A stretch of DNA of 64,000 nucleotides from JBLIRR01 sp049472395 (GTDB lineage Bacteria; SZUA-182; DTGQ01; JBLIRR01): assembly GCA_049472395.1 (NCBI GenBank), contig JBLIRR010000002.1:124001-188000 (forward strand), given 5' to 3'. This document shows positions 8,588 to 18,269 of this stretch, one piece after another. The translations under genes were made by a program, and so were the position numbers. The notes under the pieces are model-generated. The model was not told the origin of the DNA. It worked only from the letters and a program-made list of their open reading frames with translations, and did no database searches. The number at the start of each line of letters is the position of its first letter. Within the stretch, counting starts at the first letter, position 1.

Positions 8588-10906
8588 TTAATTTTTCTTC
8601 ACTGCCAGAGCAGGGCAGGTAAGCCGGCACGTATCGCATTTTATGCACTTTTCCTGATCAATCTCGTGCTGTTGATATGGCTTCATGGCTATCGCTCCGG
8701 TAGGACAGCGCTGCGCGCATCGTGTGCATCCGATACAGTTCTCATCTATGGTATAGGTAATGAGTGCCTTGCATTTTTTCGCAGGACAGCGTCCCTCCAT
8801 GTGAGCGATATATTCATCCCTAAAATAGCGCAGCGTGGAAAGGACAGGATTGGGGGCTGTTTTACCAAGACCGCACAGGCTGCCTTTTTTGGTAAGCAGT
8901 GCGATATATTCAAGCTTTTCAAGATCCGACTCTGTGCCCCTTCCTTGGCAGAATGATTCAAGTATCTCCAGCATCCGTTTTGTGCCAATCCGGCAGAAGG
9001 TACATTTCCCGCACGACTCCCGCTGAGTAAAATCAAGAAAATATCGGGCAATATCCACCATACAGTCGGTTTCATCAAGGATAACCAGCCCGCCGGAGCC
9101 CATCATCGCCCCGATATCGGTTAGGGCTTCATAATCTATTGGTGTATCAACAAGATGCGCCGGCACACATCCCCCTGATGGCCCGCCTACCTGGATTGCT
9201 TTTAACCGTTTCCCGTCAGGTATCCCACCCCCTATATCTTCCACAATCTCCCGAAGGGTAATGCCCATGGGCACTTCAATTAATCCACCCCGTGCAATCT
9301 TCCCTGCCAGTGCAAATGTCTTTGTTCCTGTGCTCCCCTTGCTCCCGAGAGCGAAAAATTCCAAAGGCCCATGACGGATTATCCAAGGGACAAGAGCAAA
9401 GGTTTCCACATTATTGATAAGGGTCGGTTGATGCCACAACCCCCTTACGGAAGGATGAGGCGGACGAAAGCGCGGTGCGCCGCGCCTCCCTTCAATGGCC
9501 GCAATAAGCGCTGTCTCTTCGCCACATACGAAACCTCCCGCACCTTCAATGACTTTAAGTCGAAGGGGACCGAGTATATCGCGCTCCTCGCATATCTCCA
9601 ATGCTTCCTTCATGCGGGATAAGGCACGCGGATACTCTCCCCGGATATAGATATATCCTTCATATACTGAAAGAGCGTGGGCAGCTATTGCCATCCCTTC
9701 AATAACCCTGAAGGGGAATGATTCAAGGATCATCCGGTCCATAAATGCGCCGGGATCACCCTCATCACCATTACACACGATATATTTTTTGCTGCTCACA
9801 GCATGCCGCACCCTTTCCCATTTCTCGCCCGTTGGAAAACCTGCGCCACCCCGTCCCCTCAAACCACTCTCCTTGATCGTGGCAATGATAGTGTCAGGAG
9901 CCATTTTCGCTGTGCACTGCCTCAAGGCTGAAAATCCATCATGTCGGATGTAATCATCTATATCGAGAGGGTCCATGGAACCGCCAAGCTCTGTCACAAT
10001 ATGTGTTTGTCTTCCCCAAAAGTGTTCAATCTGAGTATCTCGCGGCTCAATGGCATACCGGCTAAAGAGAGTCTTCTCAAGCACGCATGAGGCGGCATAC
10101 CCGACTCGCTTTACCATGCCGGCAGGACGAAAATGCCTACAAAGCAAGGCCCTCACATCCTGGGGCGCAACCCTGCCATAGAAGAATGTGGAGGCATCCG
10201 GTAAGATGATTTCCACTAGAGGGGCTTCATAGGAGATCCCCTTGCAGCCCACCACCTTCACATCTAGTGGAAAGGAAGCCCGAGAAATCTCGCCTCTAAG
10301 CTCATGATAGACAGCCTCGGCGCCCGTTGCGCTGCAACTTGAACAGAGGCATATCTTGATCTGGCCCCTCATGGCCCCTTCTCTCCCCTGCATGATTATA
10401 GTATCTTTATCCGGGCCTTGCTCTGTCCTTGATTGAAGAAAATCCCTTAGCACATGGGGCACTCTCTGTGGGGTCACAAACCCATAGGTAACCTCATCAA
10501 TCTTGACGGCCGGGGCAATCATGCAACATCCGAGACACGCGACCTTCTCCACGGTAAATAGTCTTTTTTTATCCGTGTCTTCTCCATCGGGAATCTCAAG
10601 ATGACGTCGAAACGCCTCACAGACACTCTCTGCCCCCTTCACATGACAGGCTGTCCCGATACAGAGCTGGATAAAATGCTGTCCTGCGGGAGAGAGGCGA
10701 AACTGCGGATAAAACGTGGCAACGCTTATTATCAGGGAAGGGGTTATCCGGGTTATTTTACACACCCGACGAAGTGCAGGCTCGGGCAAATAGTTATATT
10801 TTTTCTGAATTGCCTGAAGTATAGGGAGGAGGGCATCCTGGCCCTGTCCGATTTTTCCAACAATCTCATCGATCTCTGTAAATTGGTCGTGTTCATGAGT
10901 GTTCAT
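8588..10906 (-). CDS. Fused NuoE-NuoF-ferredoxin flavoprotein (HydB/HydC-like NADH-oxidising subunit)
   Basis: About 772 residues from the ATG at 10906. Residues 15-165 are a thioredoxin-like NuoE domain with four 2Fe-2S cysteines (CIGTAC and CLGCC). A second ferredoxin-like segment (CLCSSCSATGAEA) resembles the HydB/NuoF N-terminus. The NuoF body carries the FMN/NADH motifs GRGGAGFPTGEKW and NGDEGDPGAFMDR, an SLBB region and the 4Fe-4S motif SCGKCTFCRIG. The C-terminus adds a two-cluster ferredoxin (CIGCTRCAQRCP and CIKCDTCRLTCP). Fusion and ferredoxin tail are typical of NADH- and ferredoxin-linked, sometimes electron-bifurcating, complexes. The start overlaps the upstream propeller gene by 14 bases. 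It probably feeds the NapH/NosR-like membrane protein two genes upstream. Confidence 0.88.
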   Translation of the reverse strand: MNTHEHDQFTEIDEIVGKIGQGQDALLPILQAIQKKYNYLPEPALRRVCKITRITPSLIISVATFYPQFRLSPAGQHFIQLCIGTACHVKGAESVCEAFRRHLEIPDGEDTDKKRLFTVEKVACLGCCMIAPAVKIDEVTYGFVTPQRVPHVLRDFLQSRTEQGPDKDTIIMQGREGAMRGQIKICLCSSCSATGAEAVYHELRGEISRASFPLDVKVVGCKGISYEAPLVEIILPDASTFFYGRVAPQDVRALLCRHFRPAGMVKRVGYAASCVLEKTLFSRYAIEPRDTQIEHFWGRQTHIVTELGGSMDPLDIDDYIRHDGFSALRQCTAKMAPDTIIATIKESGLRGRGGAGFPTGEKWERVRHAVSSKKYIVCNGDEGDPGAFMDRMILESFPFRVIEGMAIAAHALSVYEGYIYIRGEYPRALSRMKEALEICEERDILGPLRLKVIEGAGGFVCGEETALIAAIEGRRGAPRFRPPHPSVRGLWHQPTLINNVETFALVPWIIRHGPLEFFALGSKGSTGTKTFALAGKIARGGLIEVPMGITLREIVEDIGGGIPDGKRLKAIQVGGPSGGCVPAHLVDTPIDYEALTDIGAMMGSGGLVILDETDCMVDIARYFLDFTQRESCGKCTFCRIGTKRMLEILESFCQGRGTESDLEKLEYIALLTKKGSLCGLGKTAPNPVLSTLRYFRDEYIAHMEGRCPAKKCKALITYTIDENCIGCTRCAQRCPTGAIAMKPYQQHEIDQEKCIKCDTCRLTCPALAVKKN

Positions 10907-12623
10907 CGGATGCACCAATACAGTATAGAGAGTTGCTGCCACGGATATAGATTCGTCCATCGAGAAAGGCAGGTGTGCACAACGTGCTTTCCCCGAGTTT
11001 CGGGTGACCATAAGGGATATAGGTCCTGTCTGCTTTAAAAATTTTCATGACTCCTTCTTTATCAAGTAGATATACCTTATCGCCCACGAGAACTGGGGAT
11101 GCGTAAAATCCTGTCTCAAACTCCTGTTTCCAGAGGACATTCCCCTTTTTCTGATCAAAACAGGTCACGACTCCCTCGCTGCTTGCGATAAACACATAGG
11201 TGCCCGTGGCCAATGGACTTGCAACATCAGGCAAATCGCCGCGTGCTTCCCAGATGAGTGTTGCCTCCTTGCCTGGTTTAATAGCTGCAAGACGGGCATA
11301 TCGATTGACCACGATTACTATACCTTCAGCATATGCCGGTGAGGGGGCAACCTCCCCGCTCATGCATTTAATCCTCCATAATTCATCGCCTTTTTCCGGA
11401 TTATAGGATATCACAAAGGGAGATGCATTAAGAATGAGTTCCTTGCGATCACCCGTATCAACCAGAATGGGTGATGCCCAGGAGGTATTCACCTCACGTT
11501 CTTTCTCCCATACACTCTTTCCTGTTTTAAGATCACATGTGATAAGACGAGATCGCTGGGCATGATCATATTGGATGAGAAGAAGATTGCGATAGATGAT
11601 TAATGATGATGCATGGCCATAGGGATTATCAGGAGTGCCTAGGTTTCTCCCCCATAACACAGAACCTTGAAAATCAAGACATACCACATCACCTGTAGCA
11701 AAAAGAGCGCACACACAACGTCCATCAGTTGCAATGGTCGGAGCAGCATATCCCGTATCATCCGTCACCTTGGGTGGCTTTTTGGGCGAGCCGGGGATAT
11801 GCTCTGCGCGTCTCTTCCAGAGGAGTGTCCCGTTATCCGTATCATAGCAATATACTTCCCTTACTTTCTTATTTCCACCGGTAAGAAAGAGCCGATTCTC
11901 CCACACCACGGGAGAGCTGTATCCTGGCTGCGGGACCGCGCTTTTCCAAAGAATTCCCTTGTTTTTCTCGCCATCCCATGTAGCTGGCATATTCGTATAA
12001 TGGGCAATTGCATTCCCTCCCGGTCCCCTGAAGTTTGCCCACTGTTTTATGAGAAGGGTGTTGGAAGGCGGTTCCGGAAAATGGGCAAGAATGGGAGGCA
12101 CCTTTATCTTGGCAGGATTAAACTCCGGTCGAAAGACCGTGGCAAGCAAAAAGGATATGAGTACAATAATGATGCCCAATGCTCCTACCGCATACTGAGC
12201 GCTCATATACTCTGTTTCCTCAGAGTCCGTGCCATCCTCGGCCGGATGGGGGAGAGAACGGCGAAGTGTGACGAGAATCTTCAAGGCGGCAAACAAAACC
12301 GCTACCCCTCCCAATAAAAGATAGGCCCCGCTGCGGGCAAACTCATGACTTGCAAAAAAGGCCCGCCGCGCTAAAAGGTCAAGTTCCCGGATCTGCTCCT
12401 TAATCCGTTCATTATCTGGCTGCATCTCATGCTCAGTAAAAAGCTGTGTGAGCGCCTTCGAGTTTAAGGGATCTGTCCTCTTTATCTGGATAAAATTTAT
12501 GATAATAAGAATAGATATGCTGCACACGAAAATACCCGCCACAAAGGCAACACCACGCGCTGTGAGGTAGAGTGCCCGATCTTTCTTCGTCCACATATCA
12601 GGAGTTTTGATGAGCAGCTTCAT
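10893..12623 (-). CDS. Membrane-anchored PQQ-like beta-propeller protein
   Basis: 576 residues. Three hydrophobic segments in the first 170 residues (about 20-45, 92-112 and 143-168) anchor a C-terminal PQQ-type propeller, which starts with the motif WANFRGPGGNAI shared in variant form with the other two propellers upstream. Blades are marked by repeats such as YSSPVVWENRLFLTGG and YASPVLVGDKVYLL. The start at 12623 overlaps the FeS protein gene by 26 bases; an alternative ATG at 12596 gives nine fewer residues. The fold is clear, but the ligand and role are not. No dehydrogenase cofactor signature is seen. Confidence 0.8.
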   Translation of the reverse strand: MKLLIKTPDMWTKKDRALYLTARGVAFVAGIFVCSISILIIINFIQIKRTDPLNSKALTQLFTEHEMQPDNERIKEQIRELDLLARRAFFASHEFARSGAYLLLGGVAVLFAALKILVTLRRSLPHPAEDGTDSEETEYMSAQYAVGALGIIIVLISFLLATVFRPEFNPAKIKVPPILAHFPEPPSNTLLIKQWANFRGPGGNAIAHYTNMPATWDGEKNKGILWKSAVPQPGYSSPVVWENRLFLTGGNKKVREVYCYDTDNGTLLWKRRAEHIPGSPKKPPKVTDDTGYAAPTIATDGRCVCALFATGDVVCLDFQGSVLWGRNLGTPDNPYGHASSLIIYRNLLLIQYDHAQRSRLITCDLKTGKSVWEKEREVNTSWASPILVDTGDRKELILNASPFVISYNPEKGDELWRIKCMSGEVAPSPAYAEGIVIVVNRYARLAAIKPGKEATLIWEARGDLPDVASPLATGTYVFIASSEGVVTCFDQKKGNVLWKQEFETGFYASPVLVGDKVYLLDKEGVMKIFKADRTYIPYGHPKLGESTLCTPAFLDGRIYIRGSNSLYCIGASDEHS

Positions 12624-13920
12624 TCTTCTCTTTCCCTGTTTTTAAACGAAGGTGTTCTCTCGGACAATAGGCAAAGCATCTCCCGCAGCTCAGGCATAGG
12701 CCTCTGTCTGGCTCATAATCGCTTCCTTTCCTGCACAGGGAAAGAAAGATCAATGTACCACCAAAGGTGAGGCCGAGAAATCCGCCGAGCACCATGCCGC
12801 CTACCTGAAACTGTTTCTGAAGAAGACGCACCTCTTTGTAAAGATCGGCAACCTGTCGCCCCATCGAGCGGAAGGTTTCACTCTCAAGGGTCAATTCCGC
12901 TTCTTTTCCTGAATCCTCACGCCATAGCTGCTCTGCAAGGCGCACTCTTGCGTCTGCATAGGAGAGGGGAAAAGCCAGGGTTCTCCCTATCACTGCACCA
13001 AGCGCAATAATAAGAGGAAGGGCCACAATAAGAAGAAGGGTGCGGCGAAGCTCCTTTCTGGACTGGCCTCTGCATTCTTCCCGTGGCTTTTTAATGGCCC
13101 CGAAGGGGCATGATTCCTCACAGAGGCGACACTGTATGCACTCATCAGGAGTGATGGCGATATGCCATTTTGAAAGTCTGGAACACCAGCGAAGCAGTAC
13201 ACCATAGGGGCATAAGAACCGGCAATAGGGACGGGCGACACACATACTCACGCAAAGAAAGAGGGCGCCGAAGAAAAGCATGGGGGCTGGGCCGGTCAAC
13301 CGGAAAAAGGAGACAGCCGGATCAAAGCGGCAGATAAGAAAATGAGAACCGGTCGCTGCATACAGGACCGCGATCCCGAGATATACGGCAGGGACCAAAG
13401 AGAGCGCATGATCAGCCCACTGGGGCACTTTCAGGGGATGAAATGCCACAATATCCTGCAGAGCACCTATTGGGCAGACCGCGCCGCAGAATACCCTGCC
13501 GAAAAAAAGAGCTGCAAGGAGGGGAAGCATGAAAAAAAGAAGGACTGAGAGAGGCAGGGAATAGGCAGGATGAAAGAGGGCCAGTGCCACATTTTGAATG
13601 GACCCGACGGAGCATACACACCCCTTTTTCCAAAAACCAAAATAGAGAATGCAGAAGAGCATAAGGAGAAAGATGCCTTGACGTGAGCGACTCTTCAATG
13701 CATAGTATGCGGCAAGAAGCAGGGTACAAAAGAGCACAAGGACATCTACATATTCATAGAGAGGGTTTCGTGGAGCAGGGGTTATGGGCGTCGGCAGTGT
13801 ATACCCACTTTCAAATTCAGGCGGCGACACGCGCCTCACCCCGAAGGCAGGACATGGAAAGACACAGGCCACGAGGCAGATATAGAGCATCCCTGTTACT
13901 ATTTTTTTCATCAGGCTCAT
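12598..13920 (-). CDS. NapH/NosR-like polytopic 4Fe-4S membrane protein
   Basis: 440 residues with about six transmembrane helices (the clearest near 45-65, 75-95, 125-150, 170-190, 205-230 and 290-315). The CxxxCP-type motifs VFCGAVCPIGAL and YCRFLCPYGVL are typical of the NapH/NosR/CcoG class. A ferredoxin pair follows (CIQCRLCEESCPFGA), and a C-terminal cluster is CLSCGRCFAYCP. A soluble loop of about 80 residues separates helices near the C-terminus. Family members carry electrons between quinol and periplasmic or cytoplasmic partners. The neighbouring Tat-type polyferredoxin and NuoEF-like flavoprotein make a transmembrane electron-transfer role likely, by inference. Confidence 0.85.
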   Translation of the reverse strand: MSLMKKIVTGMLYICLVACVFPCPAFGVRRVSPPEFESGYTLPTPITPAPRNPLYEYVDVLVLFCTLLLAAYYALKSRSRQGIFLLMLFCILYFGFWKKGCVCSVGSIQNVALALFHPAYSLPLSVLLFFMLPLLAALFFGRVFCGAVCPIGALQDIVAFHPLKVPQWADHALSLVPAVYLGIAVLYAATGSHFLICRFDPAVSFFRLTGPAPMLFFGALFLCVSMCVARPYCRFLCPYGVLLRWCSRLSKWHIAITPDECIQCRLCEESCPFGAIKKPREECRGQSRKELRRTLLLIVALPLIIALGAVIGRTLAFPLSYADARVRLAEQLWREDSGKEAELTLESETFRSMGRQVADLYKEVRLLQKQFQVGGMVLGGFLGLTFGGTLIFLSLCRKGSDYEPDRGLCLSCGRCFAYCPREHLRLKTGKEKNEAAHQNS

Positions 13921-14585
13921 TATCCGCTATTCCCGCTTCCTTTCACAAGATGGATTTGGGATGCAGGGACCCTCTTAATGGCCCCTGATGGGCATGCACG
14001 GGCTATAGCGCATTCATTGCAATTAAGGCACAGATCATGCCGTACCTGTAAACATAAAGAGCCGTTTCCAAAGGCATTGCATCCCTTGACACACTTCCCG
14101 CAGCCTATGCACAGGTTCTCATCAAGAGTATATTCATAATAGGGATTTTCAATAAACCGCCGCGTGATCGCCCCTGTGGGGCAGAGTTGATTTTCCGCTC
14201 CGCTTGTGAGCATCTTTGTCCCGGGACGAAAATAGCCGAAGCAGAGCTTGCAATAGCCGCACAGGGAATATACATGAACACATTTTACTGCCGAGGGATT
14301 GAGCACACAATGGGTTGCACATTGCCCGCATTGCACGCAACGTGCCGGGTCAATCTGCCATATCATATGATCCATAGTGATCATATTATTTTGACTGCCT
14401 GAAAAAACCTTATGAGAGCCGGCATCGGAGACAGAGAGGCTTTTCCATTGAAAAAGCTCTTGATGAGGTTTTTCGCCATGAATAAGCAGATAACTTAAGA
14501 ATCCTCCGCCACCTAAAAGCATGCTCCTTAAGCAGCTTCGTAAAAATTCCCGCCTGGTTGTCTGCTTATCAGAGCGAAGCCCCAC
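13920..14585 (-). CDS. Tat-type exported polyferredoxin
   Basis: About 221 residues if translation starts at the GTG at 14585, which has AGAGGGG nine bases upstream and places TTRREFLRS at the N-terminus as a twin-arginine-like signal followed by a hydrophobic stretch (SMLLGGGGFLSYLLI). Longer in-frame starts would overlap the NHL gene by over 200 bases. The body has repeated ferredoxin motifs: CVQCGQCATHC, CGYCKLCFGYF, CIGCGKCVKGC and CLNCNECAIARACPSGAI. It probably carries several 4Fe-4S clusters on the periplasmic face, next to the NapH-like protein encoded downstream with a one-base overlap. Confidence 0.78.
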   Translation of the reverse strand: MGLRSDKQTTRREFLRSCLRSMLLGGGGFLSYLLIHGEKPHQELFQWKSLSVSDAGSHKVFSGSQNNMITMDHMIWQIDPARCVQCGQCATHCVLNPSAVKCVHVYSLCGYCKLCFGYFRPGTKMLTSGAENQLCPTGAITRRFIENPYYEYTLDENLCIGCGKCVKGCNAFGNGSLCLQVRHDLCLNCNECAIARACPSGAIKRVPASQIHLVKGSGNSG

Positions 14586-15564
14586 GTTCTTTTCCCCTCT
14601 TTTCTGAAAAGATTCTGATAACTCTCGCTTTCGGATCAAGCACGAGGACCTCATCCTTCGAGTTGACCGCACAATCAAGGCTGCCTGAATCGTCCTCGAG
14701 CATCGCCGGTGTGGCAATAACCCCGATAAATCTACCATCAGGCTCATAGAGCTTGACACGGGGAATACCTTTTTCACTTGTTATAATTGATCCGTCATGG
14801 CGCACTGCAATGTGGGTCGGGTTGCAACAACCGGCAAAGCCCTCAATACGCATGGAGAACCCTCCCCAGAAAGAGATCTGCTCGCCCTCAAAGGTATATT
14901 CTTCTATACGAAGCCTGCCGGGATTGGTTACAAGGAGTGTATGCCGAGGAGAGACGGACACATCAAAAAAGGGGCTTGGAATGACAAATTGTTGACCGCT
15001 CCCGGACTTTCCTCCCCTTCCTATCTGGCATTTGAGTCTGCCCGAGGAATCAAAGTTCCATAGGAGCCGATTTCCGGCGTCAGCGATAAATACATGGTCG
15101 CTAAAAAGAGCACAAGAGGTGATCATGGCTTGCTCTCCCAAGCTTGACCAGACAGAACGCTGCCTTCCTGCCCGGTCATATATCTCCACATGGTCTCCCA
15201 TACCGCAATAGATGTATTGGTTTGGATCAACCGACAGACAATATGCCTCCCTCTCGAGGGGAAATTCATATGCCTTCTTCCCATTTTCTTCGCATATTAT
15301 GAGTGATCTGTCCGCGGCAACATAGATGGTATCGTCAGGATCAACCGCGAGGGCGTATAATTCCTTTTGTGTGAATGGAATCTTTTGTATCTCGATAAAA
15401 TGCACCATACCGGGCGGGATGGTTTCATAGTCTTCTAACGTATACTCATAGGGATTGGTGCGTGTATCCCTTGATTCATGAACAAGAATATATACCCCAG
15501 TGATGAAGAGACCGATCAGGAGAGTAAAAAGAATCAATTGTTGAAATCTTCTTTTTTTCATCAT
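14569..15564 (-). CDS. Membrane-anchored NHL/six-bladed propeller protein
   Basis: About 331 residues from the ATG at 15564, which overlaps the upstream propeller gene's stop (ATGA). An N-terminal anchor (about residues 5-27, LILFTLLIGLFITGVYIL) precedes NHL-like blades, for example ALAVDPDDTIYVAADRSLIIC and CALFSDHVFIADAGNRLLWNF. The last blades include THIAVRHDGSIITSE. NHL proteins are binding scaffolds. In this operon of three propellers plus FeS proteins it is likely an exposed docking subunit, but its partner is not shown. Confidence 0.75.
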   Translation of the reverse strand: MMKKRRFQQLILFTLLIGLFITGVYILVHESRDTRTNPYEYTLEDYETIPPGMVHFIEIQKIPFTQKELYALAVDPDDTIYVAADRSLIICEENGKKAYEFPLEREAYCLSVDPNQYIYCGMGDHVEIYDRAGRQRSVWSSLGEQAMITSCALFSDHVFIADAGNRLLWNFDSSGRLKCQIGRGGKSGSGQQFVIPSPFFDVSVSPRHTLLVTNPGRLRIEEYTFEGEQISFWGGFSMRIEGFAGCCNPTHIAVRHDGSIITSEKGIPRVKLYEPDGRFIGVIATPAMLEDDSGSLDCAVNSKDEVLVLDPKARVIRIFSEKRGKERGASL

Positions 15565-16994
15565 AGTCTCGATGTATCCCTTATATCCACACATAAAAGA
15601 CGATGCGTATCGCGCAGCAGTAATTGTCCGCCTGCAAGGGCCATCGGTGCCCATGCCTCGCGAGCCTCAAAGAGCTTCACCTGGGAAAGCTGCATATATT
15701 CTGTGGGAGTTGCCCGAATCACGGTCAACGCACCCTCATCATTTAGTATATACATCTTTCCATCAGCAATCAAAAATGGTCCGAGACCGAACCGGTTCGT
15801 TGGGCCGCTGGTCCATACAAGATGCCCGTCAGGATGGAGACATGCACATTGGCGTCGAAGCGGACCCGCATCATTGGGGAGAATTCCATACAAATACCCT
15901 TCATAAAAGATAGGTGTGTGCTGCTCACAGGCAAATATCCGCCGGTCTAACTTATAGAGAGGCGTGATGGAAAAGCGATTCTCCTCCTCTTTAAGCTGCA
16001 GCATCATACTACCCACACCATATCCTGCAGTCACAAATACTCGTCCATCATTGAGAATAACAGGGGAGGGTGCAATCACCGAGTGATTCCATTCCGATGT
16101 CTCAAAGAGAACAGCCCCCTGATCTTCCTTGTCTGCCGACACACCCACTATTCCCCCTATGGCACAATACACATACATGTTCCGGCCATGAAAAGTCATG
16201 GGTATGATGGATGAGTGAGACATGAGCCATCCTTTTGGATTTGGGGTCTTCCACACAATATCTCCGGTCTCGCAATCAACACCGATCATCAATGCCCTCC
16301 CGCACGGGGCAATAACGGCAACTGATCCGTCAATGAGCGGGCACTGCCCTGTATACCATAAAGGTACAGTCGAAGCATACTCATCCACAAGGTCAATCCC
16401 CCACCTAAAGGCGCCCGTATCCGTATCAACACACATTACATGACACTTAGGGCCTATGGTCACGATGTATTTCTCCGTGACCGCAGGGACGGTGCGCGAC
16501 ATGCCATGGTTTGGCTTAATCGGGACAGAGTACCAGCGCCACCATATTTCTTTCCCATCTTCGAGAGAGAAACAGCGCAGTGCATCCCCCTGCAATGCTT
16601 CATCATAGTCAAGGACAAACACACGGCCGGCCATGACTGCTGCACCGGCATACCCCTCGCCAAGCGATACCGACCATCGTACGAGAGGGCCTTGATCAGG
16701 CCACTCATCAGAAAGAGGAAGTGTGTCCGGACTTATATTATTGGCATTGTGCCCGCGAAATCTCGGCCAGGCGCCTTGAATATCAGCAGGTTGGCCATGG
16801 AATTGTTGAAATGTGCCCTCAATATGCACAATGAAGCGTGACTGCGCAGAACCTGCCTCCGTATTCGGAGTGTTGTCCGGTATTCGCTTTTTGAGGTCCT
16901 TGGTGAGCGGCGTGCACACCCATATCCATACAAGTGCAAGCGCCAGGAGAGCAGAAAGAGCAGTAATAAGAGTACTTAAAGATCGCTCATCCAT
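15561..16994 (-). CDS. Membrane-anchored PQQ-like beta-propeller protein
   Basis: 477 residues. The N-terminal helix (about 8-28, LITALSALLALALVWIWVC) is a signal anchor. The propeller begins near residue 75 with WPRFRGHNANNI, the same W-x-(R/N)-F-R-G motif as in the two sister genes. Blades are recognisable from repeats such as GAAVMAGRVFVLDYD and DGRVFVTAGYG. The gene is 34 bases downstream of another PQQ-like gene and four-base-overlaps the NHL gene, so all are probably co-transcribed. Confidence 0.8.
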   Translation of the reverse strand: MDERSLSTLITALSALLALALVWIWVCTPLTKDLKKRIPDNTPNTEAGSAQSRFIVHIEGTFQQFHGQPADIQGAWPRFRGHNANNISPDTLPLSDEWPDQGPLVRWSVSLGEGYAGAAVMAGRVFVLDYDEALQGDALRCFSLEDGKEIWWRWYSVPIKPNHGMSRTVPAVTEKYIVTIGPKCHVMCVDTDTGAFRWGIDLVDEYASTVPLWYTGQCPLIDGSVAVIAPCGRALMIGVDCETGDIVWKTPNPKGWLMSHSSIIPMTFHGRNMYVYCAIGGIVGVSADKEDQGAVLFETSEWNHSVIAPSPVILNDGRVFVTAGYGVGSMMLQLKEEENRFSITPLYKLDRRIFACEQHTPIFYEGYLYGILPNDAGPLRRQCACLHPDGHLVWTSGPTNRFGLGPFLIADGKMYILNDEGALTVIRATPTEYMQLSQVKLFEAREAWAPMALAGGQLLLRDTHRLLCVDIRDTSRL

Positions 16995-17028
16995 GCAACC
17001 TCATCCAGCTTTTCGCGCTTATAAGTCA

Positions 17029-18258
17029 TTACTTGCGGACATCAATGCATACTAAGTCTCCATCGGAACTTCTGCAATAAATCATGCCATTGCTCAGGAC
17101 CGGCGCTGTCCAGCAGACACCATTTACATGCTTTATGGCAGTGCATTGTGATATCTTTTGAAAGGATGCGGGGGTGGCTTTCACAATAAAAAGCTCACCA
17201 GCTTCGTTGAGGACAATAAGATTGCCATCTGCCGCGATATGAGAACCGAATCCCAGGTTCTCACTCCATTGTACCGTGCCTTTATTAAAATCAAGGCACC
17301 GGAGGCTCCCTTTTCCCGCATTGCCGTCAATGCCATAGAGATAGCCATCAATGAGCACACAGCTGCTAAAGTGATTTCTCATATTCGTATTTTTCCATAC
17401 AGTTGTCGGTTCTCCTTTTAAAAAATCTATCAGAGCGCACCCCTTGCCATAACCGGATGAGATAAATATTCTGCTACCGGAAATAAGGGGATCAGCTGCA
17501 TTGACATCATATTTTGTTATCCATTCATATTCCCAAAGCGTTGTTCCCTTTGTCACATCAACCGCATACAGGGCTCTTTCTCCAAAGATGGCGGCACATC
17601 GTTTATTTTTTTGACTGAAAAATACGGGGGTAGCATAGCTTCCTATGCCCGCATTTATTGACCATAGCTTCCCAACACTTGACCAGAGAATATCGCCGGT
17701 ATTCTTATTGAATGCAATGCCGTGGGAGCCGGCATTTATGAGCAGCATATCCCCATCAATCGAGGCTGAGCTGGCAAATCCCCACTTTATGTTTTTCGCC
17801 TTCAATTCAGATATGATATTTTTCTCCCATTTTACCTTCCCGCTCGCGGCATCAAGGGCGAATAAGTGCCCCTCTCTGCTCAAAGTATATACCAATCCTC
17901 CATCTATAACCGGTGTTGATCGAGGTCCCGGATAATTCCCCGGCTTGCAGGGATATGCATAACGCCACACCTCACTGCCATCTTTTATGTTAAGACAATA
18001 AATAACATCTTTTTTGTTTTTATTGCCCATGGTATAGAGATGAGGACCTTTAACGCTTACAGACGAGTATCCCTGCCCAATATCAATTTTCCAGACAACG
18101 CGCGGCCCCTCTTTCAAGGAGTGAGGGTCCCACTCTGATTCTTGGGTAATTCCATTTCCATACGGCCCGCGCCAACGTGTCCAGTCCATGCACTCGGCTT
18201 TCGTGCTCAAAAAGCAGAAGAGAACCAGAATGCTTAAAATAATTGATACATAACGCAT
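17029..18258 (-). CDS. Exported PQQ-like beta-propeller protein
   Basis: About 409 residues from the ATG at 18258; a TTG three codons earlier is also possible. A signal peptide (MRYVSIILSILVLFCFLSTKAEC) is followed at once by WTRWRGPYGNGI, the hallmark start of this propeller group, and then by blades such as SVKGPHLYTMGNKNKKDVIYCL. This is the first gene of the leftward redox cluster, 11 bases after coaD, so its transcription may begin further upstream with the housekeeping genes. Confidence 0.8.
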   Translation of the reverse strand: MRYVSIILSILVLFCFLSTKAECMDWTRWRGPYGNGITQESEWDPHSLKEGPRVVWKIDIGQGYSSVSVKGPHLYTMGNKNKKDVIYCLNIKDGSEVWRYAYPCKPGNYPGPRSTPVIDGGLVYTLSREGHLFALDAASGKVKWEKNIISELKAKNIKWGFASSASIDGDMLLINAGSHGIAFNKNTGDILWSSVGKLWSINAGIGSYATPVFFSQKNKRCAAIFGERALYAVDVTKGTTLWEYEWITKYDVNAADPLISGSRIFISSGYGKGCALIDFLKGEPTTVWKNTNMRNHFSSCVLIDGYLYGIDGNAGKGSLRCLDFNKGTVQWSENLGFGSHIAADGNLIVLNEAGELFIVKATPASFQKISQCTAIKHVNGVCWTAPVLSNGMIYCRSSDGDLVCIDVRK

Positions 18259-18269
18259 AGGTAACAACC

